Origin: Scilla litardierei
Taxonomy: Eukaryota > Streptophyta > Magnoliopsida > Asparagales > Asparagaceae
Assembly (NCBI GenBank): GCA_030789695.1
Contig: CM061138.1
Coordinates: 16,688,214 to 16,752,213 of the forward strand
Direction: 5' to 3'
DNA: 64,000 bases
The number at the start of each line of letters is the position of its first letter. The first letter of the stretch is position 1. Both the position numbers and the translations under genes were made by a program. The notes beneath the pieces were generated by a model. That model ran no database searches. It was not told the origin of the DNA and worked only from the letters and a program-made list of their open reading frames with translations. Of this stretch, positions 1 through 12,330 are shown piece after piece.

Positions 1-3000
1 TTCTGCAGTGTTTGCTGAGCTTGCGCACCTTAACAAATCAAAAGATGTAGAAACCCATCAAAAACCCCAAATTCAACTGATAACATCAAACTGTACTGGA
101 ACACAACAGATCGCCTAAGTGCATATGGATTGGAGATAAATGAACCATCTAATACCTTGTCATATTACAGTATCAAATTAAAGAAACGTGGCATGTTAAT
201 CATCCATAGGATGGACAAACGAAAGTTTTCTCTAATAGTATATTCTATCACCTTCCCAACAAAATAAGAGGTCCCTCGGTTGGAGAAGCTTAAACTATGT
301 GACCAGGAAGGAGATGTCCATACCATCCAACTGGCCTTTTAGATTTTCGGGGGAAATTCTATACACACGGACCACTTTACACCAAATAATATTTAAAACT
401 CAATTTTTTTTAATTTTACACACCTCCCCCATATCCCCAAATTACCCCTCCCCCCATGCCCCGCCTCCATTGTCGCAGCTGTCGTCTCCCCTTAGCCCCC
501 ATCACCGCCTACTCCACCGACCTATCCCTTCCTCCTCCACTCCCCTCTCCCTCCTCTCTCCTATCCCGATGTTGCCAGTACCGCTTTCGCTGCCGCCGCT
601 TCAGAGGTGCAGCTGCCATTGTTTTGATATGGCAATAGCAGCAGCGACAATGACGGAAGAGGACAGGGAAGGAGGAGAATGGAGATGGGATGGGAGGAGG
701 AAGGGGATATGTAAGGGGTGGCTTCGGCGTGGGCTAAGAAGAATAGGAAGAGAGTTGAGGACTTGGTGGAGGAAGAGAGGAGGGTAAAAAAGTAAATGAT
801 TTGATTGGTAAACGTGTAAATTTTGAATGGCAAACCTGTAAATAAATGGTATGTGTGTGAAGCAATTAGGTCTGTATGTATAGCAACTTCCAGATTTTAG
901 TGGTAAGGTCTTTTGTTGTCATAGTTTGCCTTAGCCAGGACTTTGGCATGAAATTCTGTAGAGTGTTGTTGGTTAACAGTTAATTGTTGGACAGGGCTTG
1001 GCATGAAAAGCTTCTGATTGGCAACAAAGGGATGGACTGTGTTTAAGATGATAAGGTAAGGGCATGGAATAATGTCCTGGCGCATTTCCAAAGTATTTAA
1101 TACAAAAAGCCTGGTCAGGTATGCCTTAGGTACCATGGAAAGTTAAACTTAGTACAAGCTCTCTATCCTTTTCATCTTCCCCCTCCCCCGTCCCCAACTG
1201 AAAAATAAAATAAAATATAGTAAAACAGCGGCATCAATCACAAAGCTATGTCCAAGAAACTGCACCCAAAAGGTTGAAGAAAAAAGATGCGCAGCAGGTT
1301 TAGGTTCCTTCTTCATCAACAGGCATCACTGACTTAAAAATTGGCAATTGTTAGCTGGATAACATGAGTTTGTAAATCTATAATTACAAGTGTCATGCCG
1401 AAGTTGGAGCCATGACTGGGCACATAACAGTGTCAACTCTTAGGATGTCAGGAAGAATCTGTCACTGAAGTCATGAAAAATCTAACCTAGGAACACACCA
1501 AAGTAAAAGGATATTTATGCAAATGTGGATTTGCACACCTGAGCACATTCAAACCTTAACTTGAAACAATAGGTAGTTTACTTCTCCCGTCTAAAAAGCT
1601 ATATTGCAATTGAATGTTGGTATCATCATTTGAAAATTTAATGAGCCATTCAAGTGAGTTGATGAGTATCAAGTTCTATTTAGTTCGATTTATAGTTAGG
1701 ATTTTATTTAGATTTTGGTTAGGATTTCATTTGCTTTTAATTAGCTTTATTTGTTAAAATTTTATTTGATTTTATTTGATATTTCTAATAGTTTGTTATT
1801 TCAGTTTAGTCCCACCTCAGTTGTGTTGAAGCTTATTTTAAGTTGTATACTTGTATAAATTCATGAGAACTTATTTTGGTCAATGAATGAGTGAATGAAA
1901 AGAAATTGTTTTGGGAGACTAAACCCCAAAACCTGAGAAAGGTTTTGACGAGAAGTCAAACACCTTGGTGAGAAGCCTTTGAACTCTAAGCCCGCTTATT
2001 TGTTCTTCCCCAAATTTTCTTCAATTTTTCAATATTTCACCTTTGTTCAACATCTTGAGTCCAAGCATCCTGACATGAGTAAAGAAGCTTAAAGAAACCA
2101 GATGCCCTCATATTTCATGCAGACCCATCTGTTTTCTTTATAATATTCCACAATGGAACATGTCTGGACATTATTTTTTTTAATGGAGTGAGATCACACC
2201 ATGTATTGGAAATTGCTATGTGTGGCACAACTTTCAAAATGAATATAATGTAAGTTACTAAGATAGAAGTCTATGTTACAAATTGGAAATTGATAGTTAA
2301 CAAAACTTTTGCACCTCTGCATTGCATATTGTACAGAATAATTCCTCCTCGGTGTTAGCTCCTTGCTGGATATCCTTGCGGCAGTCTTCTGTTGCAATTA
2401 AAGCACAAATGCAACATCCAATTCCTGAACAGGTGATGGATTTATGCTTTTTAATCTTTTCTTCAGTGTTCAATCCTATCTTGCTGGGCTCTTCAAGGGA
2501 AACTCCATCCCCTATTTTACAAACAATAACCCCATTACAGTTATAACCTAATATGGTTAAAAAAATCATAACACAGCCGATCAGAAAAATGGAACATACT
2601 CCATGCATTGTAAGCCGACTCCCCATCAGAACTAATTAGGATTCCAGGGTCAGCGGGATCGATGGCAGTGCATCTGACATAGAGAATGAATACAGAAAGT
2701 GCCTGAAAAGCCAAGTGCATGGTAAATATGTATTGGCCGCCATGCAAAGTACGAACTCCTACATGGAACATATTCACAATTGCTCACATTCTGATCCAAC
2801 ATTAGAGCATGCTTACCAACATACTATAAACGGCCAGCGCCACATATCTATATATGTCCTTCCCGAGAAATGGTGCAAAAAAGGCATAGAATGCAATAGA
2901 TAGCAACAAGAATACTGTTATAGCCACCACCTGTCATTAAAATAATAATAATAATCCATTATGGAGCTCCAATACATAATGAGAGAGAATAATTATCAGC

Positions 3001-5489
3001 CCAAGAAACCTGTCTCTGAAGAAAAGTTCATAAATGTAAATAACAAAGATTTGTGTCAAAAGCATATATGCAATCAAACAGGAAAAAGAAATGATTGTAT
3101 AATTCCATGATCTCTGATTCAACACATTAGCGACATGCAAAAGCAGCAAGTTATTGAGAGTATAATTCTATAAATAATTACATAAATGAAAAAAAAAGCA
3201 GTGACAGTTCTCATATAAGGAACTGATGTCATTCACGGTTGAAGGGTATAAGGCTGACATACAAATTAGTTCGGAAAGCTTGAATTTGAATGGTCAAATG
3301 GAAGATCACCAGGTTCAATGACAATTGCACATCTGTGCAAATTCGCTATGTCAGTGGAGACAACGATTCATTCAATCCTTTTATTTTTTCTGGATGGAGC
3401 AAGGGTCTTTGGCGCCTTAAAGGCAAATGTTAACTGAAGTTATTTAAACCCCATGGTTTTCTCTTTGAAATATTGTAATCTTTCTGTGCAAATGTAATAT
3501 CAACAACAACACAATTTACAAAATATGCCAGAAGACAACCTACTTAGAGAAAACACGAAACGTGGTTAGGCCAAGACTAGGCTACATCTATCACCAACGC
3601 CATAAGAGAGATGCCAGTAGAAGAGTCCATCTTTTGTGCTCAATGGATGGAAAGGAAGGCAGCCAAACCGGTTGCCCCCATTCCACACTCCTGCAGCAGG
3701 ACAATTTGCATTCCCATCAGTGCCCCATTTATCTTAAACTTGAGGAAGTGGTTCAGTGCCAGTGATCTACTTCAAATTGAAAGTCATTCATTTAATTAAG
3801 GGGATACATGTCCAATATAAGCATCGAAGAGGCATGGAATGGAAGTTGGAGTTCCAAGCCTGATTTATCAACATAGGAAGGTGTGATAAGAGAGTTGAAT
3901 GTTCATGTCATGTAGTTGTTTGTGGACTTCATCCGTGTATTCATTTGTGGCACCGTTTCCTTTCCATCAGGCTCATATGGTGTCAGTTTTCACATAATGT
4001 TCAACCTCGTGGAATAAACATGCATAGTTATTTTCTCTTTTTATTTTGTTCTTTGCACTTTCTTTCAAATTTTCCTCCGATGACTGGTATTCCTAAAATA
4101 ATTATCGTCATGGCAAGTGAAGCCAGACTTGAACAAAGGTTTTAGCCCACTCTTGGTCCCAGGGCTCCCTTAATCCAACCCCTTGCATTACCACTAAGCC
4201 AACCCTTAGTGTTTATTAGATTGGATCCGTTCATTACGATTTGGAATAGGCTGGATTGTGACTGAATTGATTGAGTAGCCGAATTGGATGGGGGCATGGA
4301 GTGAACCGAGTAGTTGCATTACAAAATTTGGAAGTATCAATGTAGATAGTTGGATAGTGTGGAGTAGTTAAACATGGTAATCATTCACCGACAAGGATAG
4401 ATGAATTGGACAGGGATTATGATGCATTGGGGAGATCAAGGTCGTGGAAAGCTTCAATAAAGATAGATTTAGATAGGGACTATGATGCATTGGGGAGATC
4501 ATGGTCATGGAAAGTGAATCGAAGTGACTAGGCACTGCTTCGCTTCTTAGGGCTTAAGCAAGGATTACGCGGAAAAAGGGCAAGTAATTTTTCGGAAAGC
4601 ATAAAAAATGGGAACTATGAAAAATCAGAAAAAGTAGTGAAACCCAAAAAAGAGAGAAAATTTTGGTACATATAAACATGCATTATTATTGATTAACACA
4701 AATGAGTCATAAACTTATTATGCAATAGGTCACCATTTTGTTGTGAATTACAAAATGTAATAAAACTTATCTGTTTCAATAAAATGTCAATTAGGTATTA
4801 CTCTAAACTCTTCCAAACTTGGGTTCAATGGAATACTCACAATAAAGAAAAAAAATCAAAAATTGAAGCAAATCAAACATCTGGGAAACATTAGAACACA
4901 AAATTTACATGTATATAATAAAGGCTTTTGGCCCATTTTTTTAGCTGCTTTCAGTCTGCTTCAAGCAATTTTACACGTGTCTCTAAGATTTTGTTTGATG
5001 TGCTCAATCCAAATGAAATGTACAATCATATGATCATGGTGACTAGAAGTATCAATTTTGATTTTATTCATTTATATCTTTTCTATTTGACAACACTAAC
5101 AACCTAGGATAATGATACTAGATTGGTGGGCATCGCATAATTCTTCAAAAGTGTCCAGAAAATGTAATTAATTGAGTGTATTTTCTTACGCCAAGTTATG
5201 ACAAATTCTACCATGTATCCTACTATTACCTTTTCATTCTCAGTTAAATAAAACAAATGCATCATGAACAAAAAAAGACCCATTAACAAAACAACAACAT
5301 AATCCGCATTACAAAAACAGGGTACAAAATCAAACACAATCTACAGTAAATTCACATCAAAAATGGCAACAACAAGCAAAACCCAGATCCAAACCAAATC
5401 AAAAAATTCAAAAAAAAAATTCAGTAGGGGGAATGTGATTATACCTGGTAAGTGTGTGCAGGGAGTTGCCAGCCGTGACGTCTCGCCAT
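1..5489 (-). CDS. DHHC-type protein S-acyltransferase (palmitoyltransferase), 5' part only, five exons
   Basis: The start codon is at 5489-5487. Exons inferred from splice signals are 5445-5489, 2817-2930, 2600-2702, 2315-2547 and 1-28 (runs off the window). Phases agree throughout. Exon 1 reads [15 protein letters not shown]. Exon 2 gives a first membrane span ([18 protein letters not shown]). The exon 2/3 junction gives a second span, followed by [12 protein letters not shown], a signature of plant PAT proteins with an N-terminal DPG motif. Exon 4 is cysteine-rich and ends in LFCTICNAE; exon 5 starts VRKLSKHCR, the entry to the cysteine-rich domain. The catalytic DHHC itself lies beyond base 1. 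The family transfers palmitate to protein cysteines at endomembranes or the plasma membrane. Intron 3 (2548-2599) would be only 52 bp, short for a plant. I judge it nearest the Arabidopsis PAT19-22 group, from memory. Confidence 0.82.
29..2314 (-). other. Intron 4 of the DHHC gene, repeat-bearing
   Basis: This is non-coding sequence between the GAG end of exon 4 and the GTGCGC start of exon 5. A pyrimidine/purine-rich block lies at about 358-884. An AT-rich stretch at about 1640-2050 has repeated ttattt/gattttattt motifs and resembles a decayed LTR. I found no exon in it on either strand. Confidence 0.6.
358..884. repeat. Possible MITE with short imperfect terminal inverted repeats
   Basis: The left end (ctatacacacggacca) and the right end (revcomp ctatacatacagacct) are imperfect inverted repeats about 520 bp apart. 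The interior is a C-rich then G-rich low-complexity block. I could not define a target duplication, so this may be chance or a decayed element. Confidence 0.28.
2931..5444 (-). other. Intron 1 of the DHHC gene
   Basis: A 2.5-kb intron between the CAG|GTATAA donor of exon 1 and the GACAG acceptor of exon 2. It contains a near-duplicate of about 25 bp (gatgcattggggagatca at about 4421 and 4485). Short ORFs such as the one at 3562-3799 show no family resemblance. I see no recognisable mobile element. Confidence 0.6.
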
Positions 5490-5999
5490 TGTGCTCATAA
5501 AACTACAACATCTGATCGTCTGAGTCAAAACCCAACTGGGTCTTTCTCGTTCATGCAGAAAATTCGGTCTGGACCCATGAACGGAAAGTTTCTCCCTTTT
5601 GCGTCCAAAAGGGTTAGTGTGGGGGTTTTGAACGTAGAGAGGCCGTGGAGGAAAGAGACGAAAGGGTTTTTACCCGAGAAAGGTCGTTCTCTTTTTGTGG
5701 GATTTTCTTCCCCTTTTTTCTCGCTTTTATTTTTTTAATTTTGTTTTTCAATATATTTTATGTTACTTTTATGGAGCGCCGGCTGCGTGTTTAAATTTAC
5801 CGTAGCACCCTTGACGTAATTAACAAGTGCAATTCTGCCCCATTTTTTTGGTAGAGGACTCCACCTAAATAAATAGTGTTTATTGCAGTCATAATTGGTG
5901 AAATAATTGGAGAAGGCCGTGTGTTGTTGATGGCCGCCTATATTATATAACTAGAAATTACCCCCCAAACCCCCCACACATGATTAGGGCGGTTGATGA
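5490..5999 (-). promoter_or_regulatory. 5' UTR and promoter region of the DHHC gene
   Basis: This is sequence directly upstream of the 5489 start codon. On the minus strand it begins with A-rich DNA (the complement of the T-rich run at 5700-5760) and runs into a short leader. No clear TATA box or named element could be fixed, so limits are only approximate. Confidence 0.3.
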
Positions 6000-6004
6000 A
6001 CAGA

Positions 6005-6680
6005 ATGTTTGACGAACTACTCGTGAACAAGATCGGTACATGGTCGTTTACGTTCGTTTAGGAAGCTTAATGAACAAGCTTGAACAAATTTTTAAAGCTC
6101 GGTTAGAAACGAACAGAGTTTGAACATAACTGTGTTCGTTCATTTATGTTCATGAACAAGCTCGTTAAGTGTTCGTGAACAAGCTCATTAAGTGATGTTC
6201 ATGAACAAGCTCGTTAAGTGTTCGTGAATGAATATGTACCGAAAATAGTAAATTTAGACAAATACTATATTTTTTACTATGCTTGGAATGGATGCTTGTA
6301 ATGGGATATATGGAGCTATTATGCTGGATTTATTTGTTTTTGTCCTGCAAATATTTAATCCTTTTATTTAATTTATTTAGTCATTGGCAATTATGTTTAA
6401 ATATTATTATTTCTAATTAAAAAATTGACGTTCGTTTGTTTGATTGAAAATTTGTTCATGAACAAAATTGATTGTGTGTTCACGAACATGTTCCTGAACA
6501 CGTTCACGAACAAGCTCGATAAGTCTTGTTAACGAACGAACACTAGATTAACTACACGTGAACAAGCTTGGTAAATATTTGTTTACGTTCGTTTACGTTC
6601 GTTCGGTAAGCTTAACGAACAAGCTTGAACATGTTTTTAGAGCTCAGTTAGTAAACGAACAGAGCTTGAACATGGATTTT
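6005..6680. repeat. Repeat built from tgttcgtgaac / gaacaagct motifs with a duplicated ~130-bp arm
   Basis: An arm beginning near cgtgaacaag (6022) and running through tttacgttcgtt, aagctt and aacgaacagag (about 6120) recurs in the same orientation at about 6557-6672. Between the arms are many direct and inverted copies of gttcatgaacaagctcg. Dense subterminal inverted motifs are typical of hAT-like or similar DNA elements, but I could not define ends or target duplications, so the class is open. Confidence 0.5.
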
Positions 6681-6770
6681 GTTCATGAACAAAATCAAGC
6701 TCCATGTTCGAGCTCGTTCAAGCTCATTCGTCAACAGCCATACACATGATGCAGTGTACGTGCGCAATCG

Positions 6771-6842
6771 ACAAAAGAGCGAGAAGAGCGGGTGTGTGTG
6801 TCGTCAACAAAAGAGCGAGAAGAGCGGGTGTGTGTATCGTCA
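6771..6842. repeat. Two-copy 36-bp tandem repeat
   Basis: Two adjacent 36-bp units (6771-6806 and 6807-6842), each beginning acaaaagagcgagaagagcg and containing a GT run, differ at one base. They lie at the edge of the Helitron-like DNA that follows. Confidence 0.85.
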
Positions 6843-6916
6843 GGAGGAGGCGGAACCGGCGTGCAACCGAAAAAGAAATAGAAGTGTGGGTATGTGTCAG
6901 TATCGTCAGAGAGTAA

Positions 6917-7331
6917 AATGGGTTAAATTGCAAAAAAAGACTTTGGGCTGACAAAGTGCATAAATCCCACCCCAACCATAGGGGGGCAAAAGGGAGAAAA
7001 GCTGACGTTAAATTACAAAAAATGTAGGGGTTCAAAGTGAAAGAGGACCCGATGGCACTCGTAATATGTGGAAAAGGGTTGGGCATTAGTCTTTAATTAA
7101 AAAGCAATGGCAATCTTGCAAATAATGAGAATGAGTGTGGCTTTTGTTTGGCCTCTCGACAAAGTCATCTCAAATTTAAGACCCGGCCCTCACCCCCCCC
7201 CCCCCCCCAACGGGGCTCACCATGCCTATGTGGCACAACTTAGGCCGCCCATTTATCCTAGTGGGACAAAGGTGTGGCCTGCTTTTGTCCCATTGGGACA
7301 TGGATGTTTCTTTCCCTTCCTTAATTGTAAG
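6917..7331 (-). mobile_element. Helitron-like fragment, ends uncertain
   Basis: The sequence resembles the better-defined elements at 7338-7784 and 10,497-11,368: runs of the type aaagtg/acaaagtg, a poly-C tract (16 C at 7193-7208) and a gtgggacaaa motif. A possible 5' terminus (TCTTACAATTAAGG, minus strand) ends at 7331. The 3' end was not found. Confidence 0.3.
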
Positions 7332-7337
7332 ATATAC

Positions 7338-7784
7338 AAGTATATGTCCGTGCCCGGAGGGACAGAGACAGTCATCACCCGAGCGCAATGTGTAAATGGA
7401 TACAGTCGTCATCCGGGCGCAATGTGCAAAAGTGGATAAAAATGTGAAAAGCAGTTCTAAAATGAGAAAATGTGAAATACATGGGCCTAAGAGCAAAAAA
7501 ACACTGGGGACAAAGTGCAAAAAAAGGCAATGCAGAGTTGTAAATAGTGCAGGAAGTAAGGGGCTTCTTTGATTCCATGAAAAAGTGATGGCAAGAATGA
7601 AATTAAGAGCAAATGTATGGCTTTTATCTTGGGTCTCCGGACCACACCTACACCCCAAATTACACACCACCCCTCAACCCTCAATGTGATGATTGAGATG
7701 GTACACTCTTCCACGTGTCACATATGACAAACCTTTGTCTTGGTGGGACAAACGTGTGTAAACATCCCTTATTTGTATAATAGA
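7338..7784 (-). mobile_element. Non-autonomous Helitron-like element
   Basis: The minus-strand 5' terminus is TCTATTATACAAATAAGGG, beginning at 7784 and preceded by A, as Helitrons insert between A and T. The body shares gtgggacaaa and related motifs with the elements at 10.5-13.0 kb. The 3' side has a GC-rich hairpin-like stretch (ccgtgcccggagggac, 7349-7364) but a poor CTRR end, so that boundary is uncertain. No coding capacity. Confidence 0.42.
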
Positions 7785-8489
7785 TTAGAGAATGTCAAGG
7801 TTTTTCCCTTGTTTTTTAAATACTATATAATTGAATAAGGTTGCGTGTTGAATTAAAGTCAGACCACATTTTTTTTCCACCTTTTTCATTTTCTATTTTT
7901 AGATGATGCATTCACAAAGCACCATTTTTTATTTTCTATTTTTATAGGATGCATACACAAAAATATAAAGATGCCTAAATTTGTATAAGCTTTTTAACAG
8001 CATGAAGTAACTAGTCTATCCTAATGTCCCATAACTTGATCAAAAATATTTCAAATTTTTTTGCTTTGACTCTAGCAAACAACATTTTATGATGGGAGTT
8101 AAAAATATAGATATCATTCAAAAGAGTAAGATTTTACTCCACTTTTAATTAATAGGTTCTCTAATCAAGTAGAACTCTATATAGTTGATCTAATTAGTGA
8201 TTGTCGTTACAACTACATTTACATTTGATCGTGTTTGAGTTCATTCATCTATCATAATCAAATATGACACGTAGGCCACCCAATCAAGTGCAATTTCTTA
8301 ATTGTAATCGAAATTAAAGTTTGCATGTTCTCTTTTTTTATTAAGATATAAAAAGAAGAAATAACAAATATTTTTAAAGCATTATAAACTCGTGTAATTT
8401 CATAGTTATGTTGTAAAAACAAATTTTACAAAGCTGAAATTTTCAATCTTATTCCAATTATCTAATGTGGTTACCCACGTTTAGTCAAC
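7785..8489. other. AT-rich spacer, nothing recognised
   Basis: No ORF with family resemblance, no terminal repeats and no RNA gene were found here. Confidence 0.5.
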
Positions 8490-10490
8490 TTTCTACGTCG
8501 CAAGAGAGATGCATGGAGAGAGAAAGGGTCGAAGTAAACACAACAATTTTTGGGGAGTAAAATATTTTATTTATTTATTTATTTTTGAGGAGGGGGGAGT
8601 CAGAAAGTTGCAAAACTAAATTTGCAAGTATGAGTAAGGCATGCCAAAAGTCAGGAATTTGCTTATGCCTGAGATCATAAAGACAACTCCTTCTTATTGG
8701 GATCCTATAGATGGCAATCAAACATTAAAGGATGTGTGTATAGTATTATCCGAAAATAATCATAAATTAAAACTCCATCACTCTATGTATGCCTACGATT
8801 CCAACTAGAGTTACCCAACTTGGATATTACTCGACAAACTCTAATATTTGCAATGAAAGTGATAAGCACAACGGAATACAACACGATATGTAAATATAGA
8901 GAGAATGAGAGAGTGAGACAATAGCAATTGCATACGCACAAGAAGGCATCCTAATTCACCCACTCGTTGGCTAGTCCAGTCCAAAGTAATTTCCTGGATT
9001 CCACTGCATGTTCTCTCGCAACTAGAAAACTTCCAGCCAACTTGCCTCAACACTCTGAGGGCTTATCCAATATCACCTATTCAACAAGTGTACCTCTCCC
9101 AAGAGGCTTTTCAACATGTTACAACCAAGTAACAAAAACACAAAGCAATTCACAATACTACCTACCAACTCTATCACAAGAGGGTTTCACAAACATTTTG
9201 CTTTGTTGTTATTGCACAATATTCATATATTCAAAAGATTGAAGCTTTGTTGAGTGTCGCGTGGCTAAGGAAAACTCTTGGTTGTGATCTCAAACAAATC
9301 AAGATAAAGCTTGAGGAAATCACAATACTATGACCATGAAATTAAAATGCTCAAAAGCTTTTGAAAGAGATTAAAAACTAAGTCAACAGCGAAACCTTAG
9401 AAGGCTTTAGGAAGGCTTTAAAACATTTTGAAAAAACTTACTGTTTTCTTAAAAAGTTCATAGTAAACCCAACAGTCATCCCTCTATATATACGGTGAAA
9501 TCTAACCAAACCGGATTCCCCAAAATACACTGCAACGGCTAGTTGAGAAGAAAGTCAAATTTTACCGTTGAGGCTCACTGGTCGACCACAGTACACTCAC
9601 TGGACGACCAGTGGAACAACACTAGTTGACTCGCAGTTAGAGCCACAGAAACCCGAAAGTTGGGTTTCACACTGGTCAACAACGGTTCTATCATCGGGTG
9701 ACTAGTTTTCTCACATATCAGAAAACTTGATATTTTTCTGGCAAAATCATTTTAAATATTTTTCAATATATTTTTTGTGTATTTTTAACAGTGTGTATTT
9801 CTAAGTGTGTGTATTTATAAGTGTGTGAAGATTGAATCTAAGGCTTTACATTAAAGCTAAAGACACGAAATAAAATACATCAAAATTACCCATAACCATG
9901 GCTTCATCTTCATGTCTATGATTCATGAATTCTTCATTGCCATGATTGAACTTCATCCATGCTTTCATCATGACTAAGTGATCTCCAATTTGAGTATCGT
10001 TATAACTTTGTGTGAGCTTCATTAGTCTTGATGTGAAGTTTTCTTTCAAAGATTCGAACGTTAAGAACCGAAATCTAAAAAGATCAGCACAAAAGTATGC
10101 ATACAAGAGGGCCTCAAAAGGCGAGATCAAACAGACAGCCCCATTCGAGAAGCCAATATAATGCAACATTTGTAGTTGCAATTTTTCTTGGAAAATCAAT
10201 GAAGTTATGATACACAATATTCAAAGCATGCTTGATTACAAGGTAGCTTTTTACCGCTTATAGCAATTTCAACCGATTCAGTTCCCTTTGATTTCATAAT
10301 AACGACCTCGCAAGATATGGCAATTCCCGGAATGGTTGCACTATTAGTAACCACACTTTGAAGTTACATTGCATATGGTGCATTTTGCAATCTTCAAAAT
10401 CAAGACATAATGTGTGTTGGGTTCTTTGCCGCACGGCCTAGTTGATAAGTGTAATACACTCAGCGTGAAAACAGTTCCCTTGTTTGTGCA
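8490..10490. other. Probable decayed retroelement DNA, unassigned
   Basis: The stretch 9560-9720 contains repeated ggtcgacca/ctggtcaac-type motifs seen in some plant LTRs; a similar motif family occurs at 63,890-64,000. The part 9846-10,490 reads open on the minus strand for 123 codons (9846-10,217) but I cannot match it to a family. No LTR pair was found, so this is a weak assignment. Confidence 0.25.
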
Positions 10491-10496
10491 CGAGAT

Positions 10497-10951
10497 TCAA
10501 GAAAAAAACCCACACAGCGAAGGCGTCATCCGCGCGTAGAAGGAAACGAGATGGAAATTTTTTTTGGGGGAGGGGTGGGTGTGGGTAGCATCTAGGGGTA
10601 AAGTGGAGAAAAGCATGGGCGTAAGTGAAAAAACCCAGGGGCTAAAGTGGAAAAAGCTCGGAGGTAAGGCCATAAGTGTGAGAAAGAGGGAGGAGTTTTT
10701 CTTGGGTGTTATGAAAAAAGGAATGGCAAGCATGTAAATAATTGAAAAAGGGGTTTGTTTGGGATGTTGAAAGGCAACGACAATGGCAACAATGTAATTA
10801 AGTGGGTGTGGGGGCATTTTTTGTTTGAGGGGTGAGGTGAGGGAATTAACCTTGTGTCAGTGTCCCATGTGGCAATGTGACATTGCCACATGTGACTAAC
10901 ATGCCACCTAGGACAATTGCACAAGGGTAATTCCATATTTTATAGAATAGA
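10497..10951 (-). mobile_element. Non-autonomous Helitron, first of an end-to-end series
   Basis: The minus-strand 5' end is TCTATTCTATAAAATATGG, starting at 10951 and preceded by A. The 3' end lies near 10,497 (minus ...GTGGGTTTTTTTCTTG), with a poorly kept CTRR. The interior has alternating 'aaagtggaaaa' phrases and no ORF of interest. Its 5' end is directly joined to the 3' end of the next element. Confidence 0.5.
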
Positions 10952-11368
10952 TTAGAAATAACATGTGCACACAGTGCACCTGAACCCAAGGAAAAATCAC
11001 CACACAGGATGCGGGGCCTGTGCGCATATGAAAAGGAGAGAGAAGCGTGTGTGTGTATCGTTGGGGGATTAAAAAAAGGAAAAAGCAGGGATTAAAACGT
11101 AAAAAAAACACCGGGAGACAAAGTGAAAAATGGCCAATGGTAAGCATGTGAAGTTGGGGAGGGGAGGGGTTTCTTGGCAATGCCAAACATGCAAATAAGG
11201 AGAATGTGTGGGTTTTTTATTGGGCGCTCTACAACAACACCAAAAAACTCACACAACTTTCAATCCACCCCTAGTGGGCCCCATCATGATGATGTGGCCA
11301 AACCTAGACCACCACTCAATCCTCCTAATATGACAAGCACCATCGACTCCTCTCGTTTGTACGATAGA
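10952..11368 (-). mobile_element. Non-autonomous Helitron with clear 3' hairpin and CTAA end
   Basis: The minus-strand 5' end is TCTATCGTACAAACGAG, starting at 11368. The 3' end carries the hairpin GTGCACTGTGTGCAC followed by ATGTTATTTCTAA, ending in CTAA at 10955-10952 (fits Helitron CTRR). The next base is T, which is also the first base of the neighbouring element's TC. The element is 417 bp with no coding capacity. The ends are among the best defined Helitron termini in the window. Confidence 0.62.
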
Positions 11369-12330
11369 TAGTCATAACTCGTTCATTCAGGCATGGTTCA
11401 TTTAAGATTTTCCACTGCGAAATTTTTGTTCCCCAAAAAATTATTTCCACAGCCAAAATTTAAAAGAACAACAAATTAGCGTAAAAATATTTAGCGTCTT
11501 TGGCGCGGAACAACTAATTCAGCGCGGGCGTCTTCGACACGGAATAAAAAATTCGACGTGGAACAACAAATTAGCGTAGAACAACAAATTCGGCGCCGAA
11601 CAACAAATTCGGCGCCGAACAACAAATAAGTGTAAAAAAATTTAGGGGGCGCCTTCGGCGCTGAACAACAAAAGTAGCGTAAAAAAATTTAGCGGTCGCC
11701 CAAGGGCGCGGTTTATTTAAGATTTTCCCCACGAAATTTTTGTTCTCCAAAAAAATTATTTCAACAGCCAAATAGCGAGGAACAACAAATTAGCGTAAAA
11801 ATATTTAGTGGTACGGACGCCTTTGACGCGGAACATCAAATTCGGCGCAGGCGCATTCGACACGGAAAAGCAAATTCGGCGTGGGCGTTTTCAGCACGGA
11901 ATAACAAATTAGGGTAAAAAAAATTAGCGGCCGCCTTCGGCGCAGAACAACAAATTAGCATAAAAAATTTTTTGCAGGCGCCTCTGGCGCGAGAAATTAT
12001 TCTCATCTTATTGCCCCATAAGTCGAAGAGACGGTGGGCCTCACGTTGAGGGAGATATCATTCGATTTGCAACAACATTCGATTTGCAACATTAAGTGCA
12101 AGTTAAAGTTTTTTCCCACAATGCATTAATTCAGTGCAGTCTGCTATTCCCCAGAAACTTTCATTTCCCCAGAAACATTCATTTTTCTAGAAATGTTTTT
12201 CCCTCCTAAACTTTCCATAAAATCTCATCTCAACGATTCATTCCTCAAGATTAAATCTCAGCCGTTGTTCTATCAACCCTTTGTCTTATTCAGCTTGTCC
12301 TAGTTAGCCCTAGGATTCAAAAATAGTTAT
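11369..12330 (-). mobile_element. Helitron-like element with internal GC-rich minisatellite
   Basis: It is an inverted relative of the element at 22,387-23,235: both share a run of ttagcgtaaaaat / aacaacaaattcggcgc repeats (11,460-12,000 here), and at the 5' side a gaatcctagggc...gacaaag block. The minus-strand 3' end (ACGAGTTATGACTA) abuts the 5' end of the neighbour at 11368; CTAG appears shortened to CTA. The 5' boundary near 12,330 is approximate. No protein is encoded. Confidence 0.5.

Noticed and set aside
299..787. 162-codon open frame on the plus strand
   Set aside because: It falls in a pyrimidine-rich then purine-rich block inside the DHHC intron; no family features.
3562..3799. 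Possible exon within the DHHC intron 1
   Set aside because: No resemblance to the DHHC family, not needed for frame continuity between exons 1 and 2, and no good splice sites flanking it.
7176..7670. 164-codon open frame on the minus strand
   Set aside because: It lies in a Helitron-like, low-complexity region with poly-C and tttg-rich phrases; no domain or start context.
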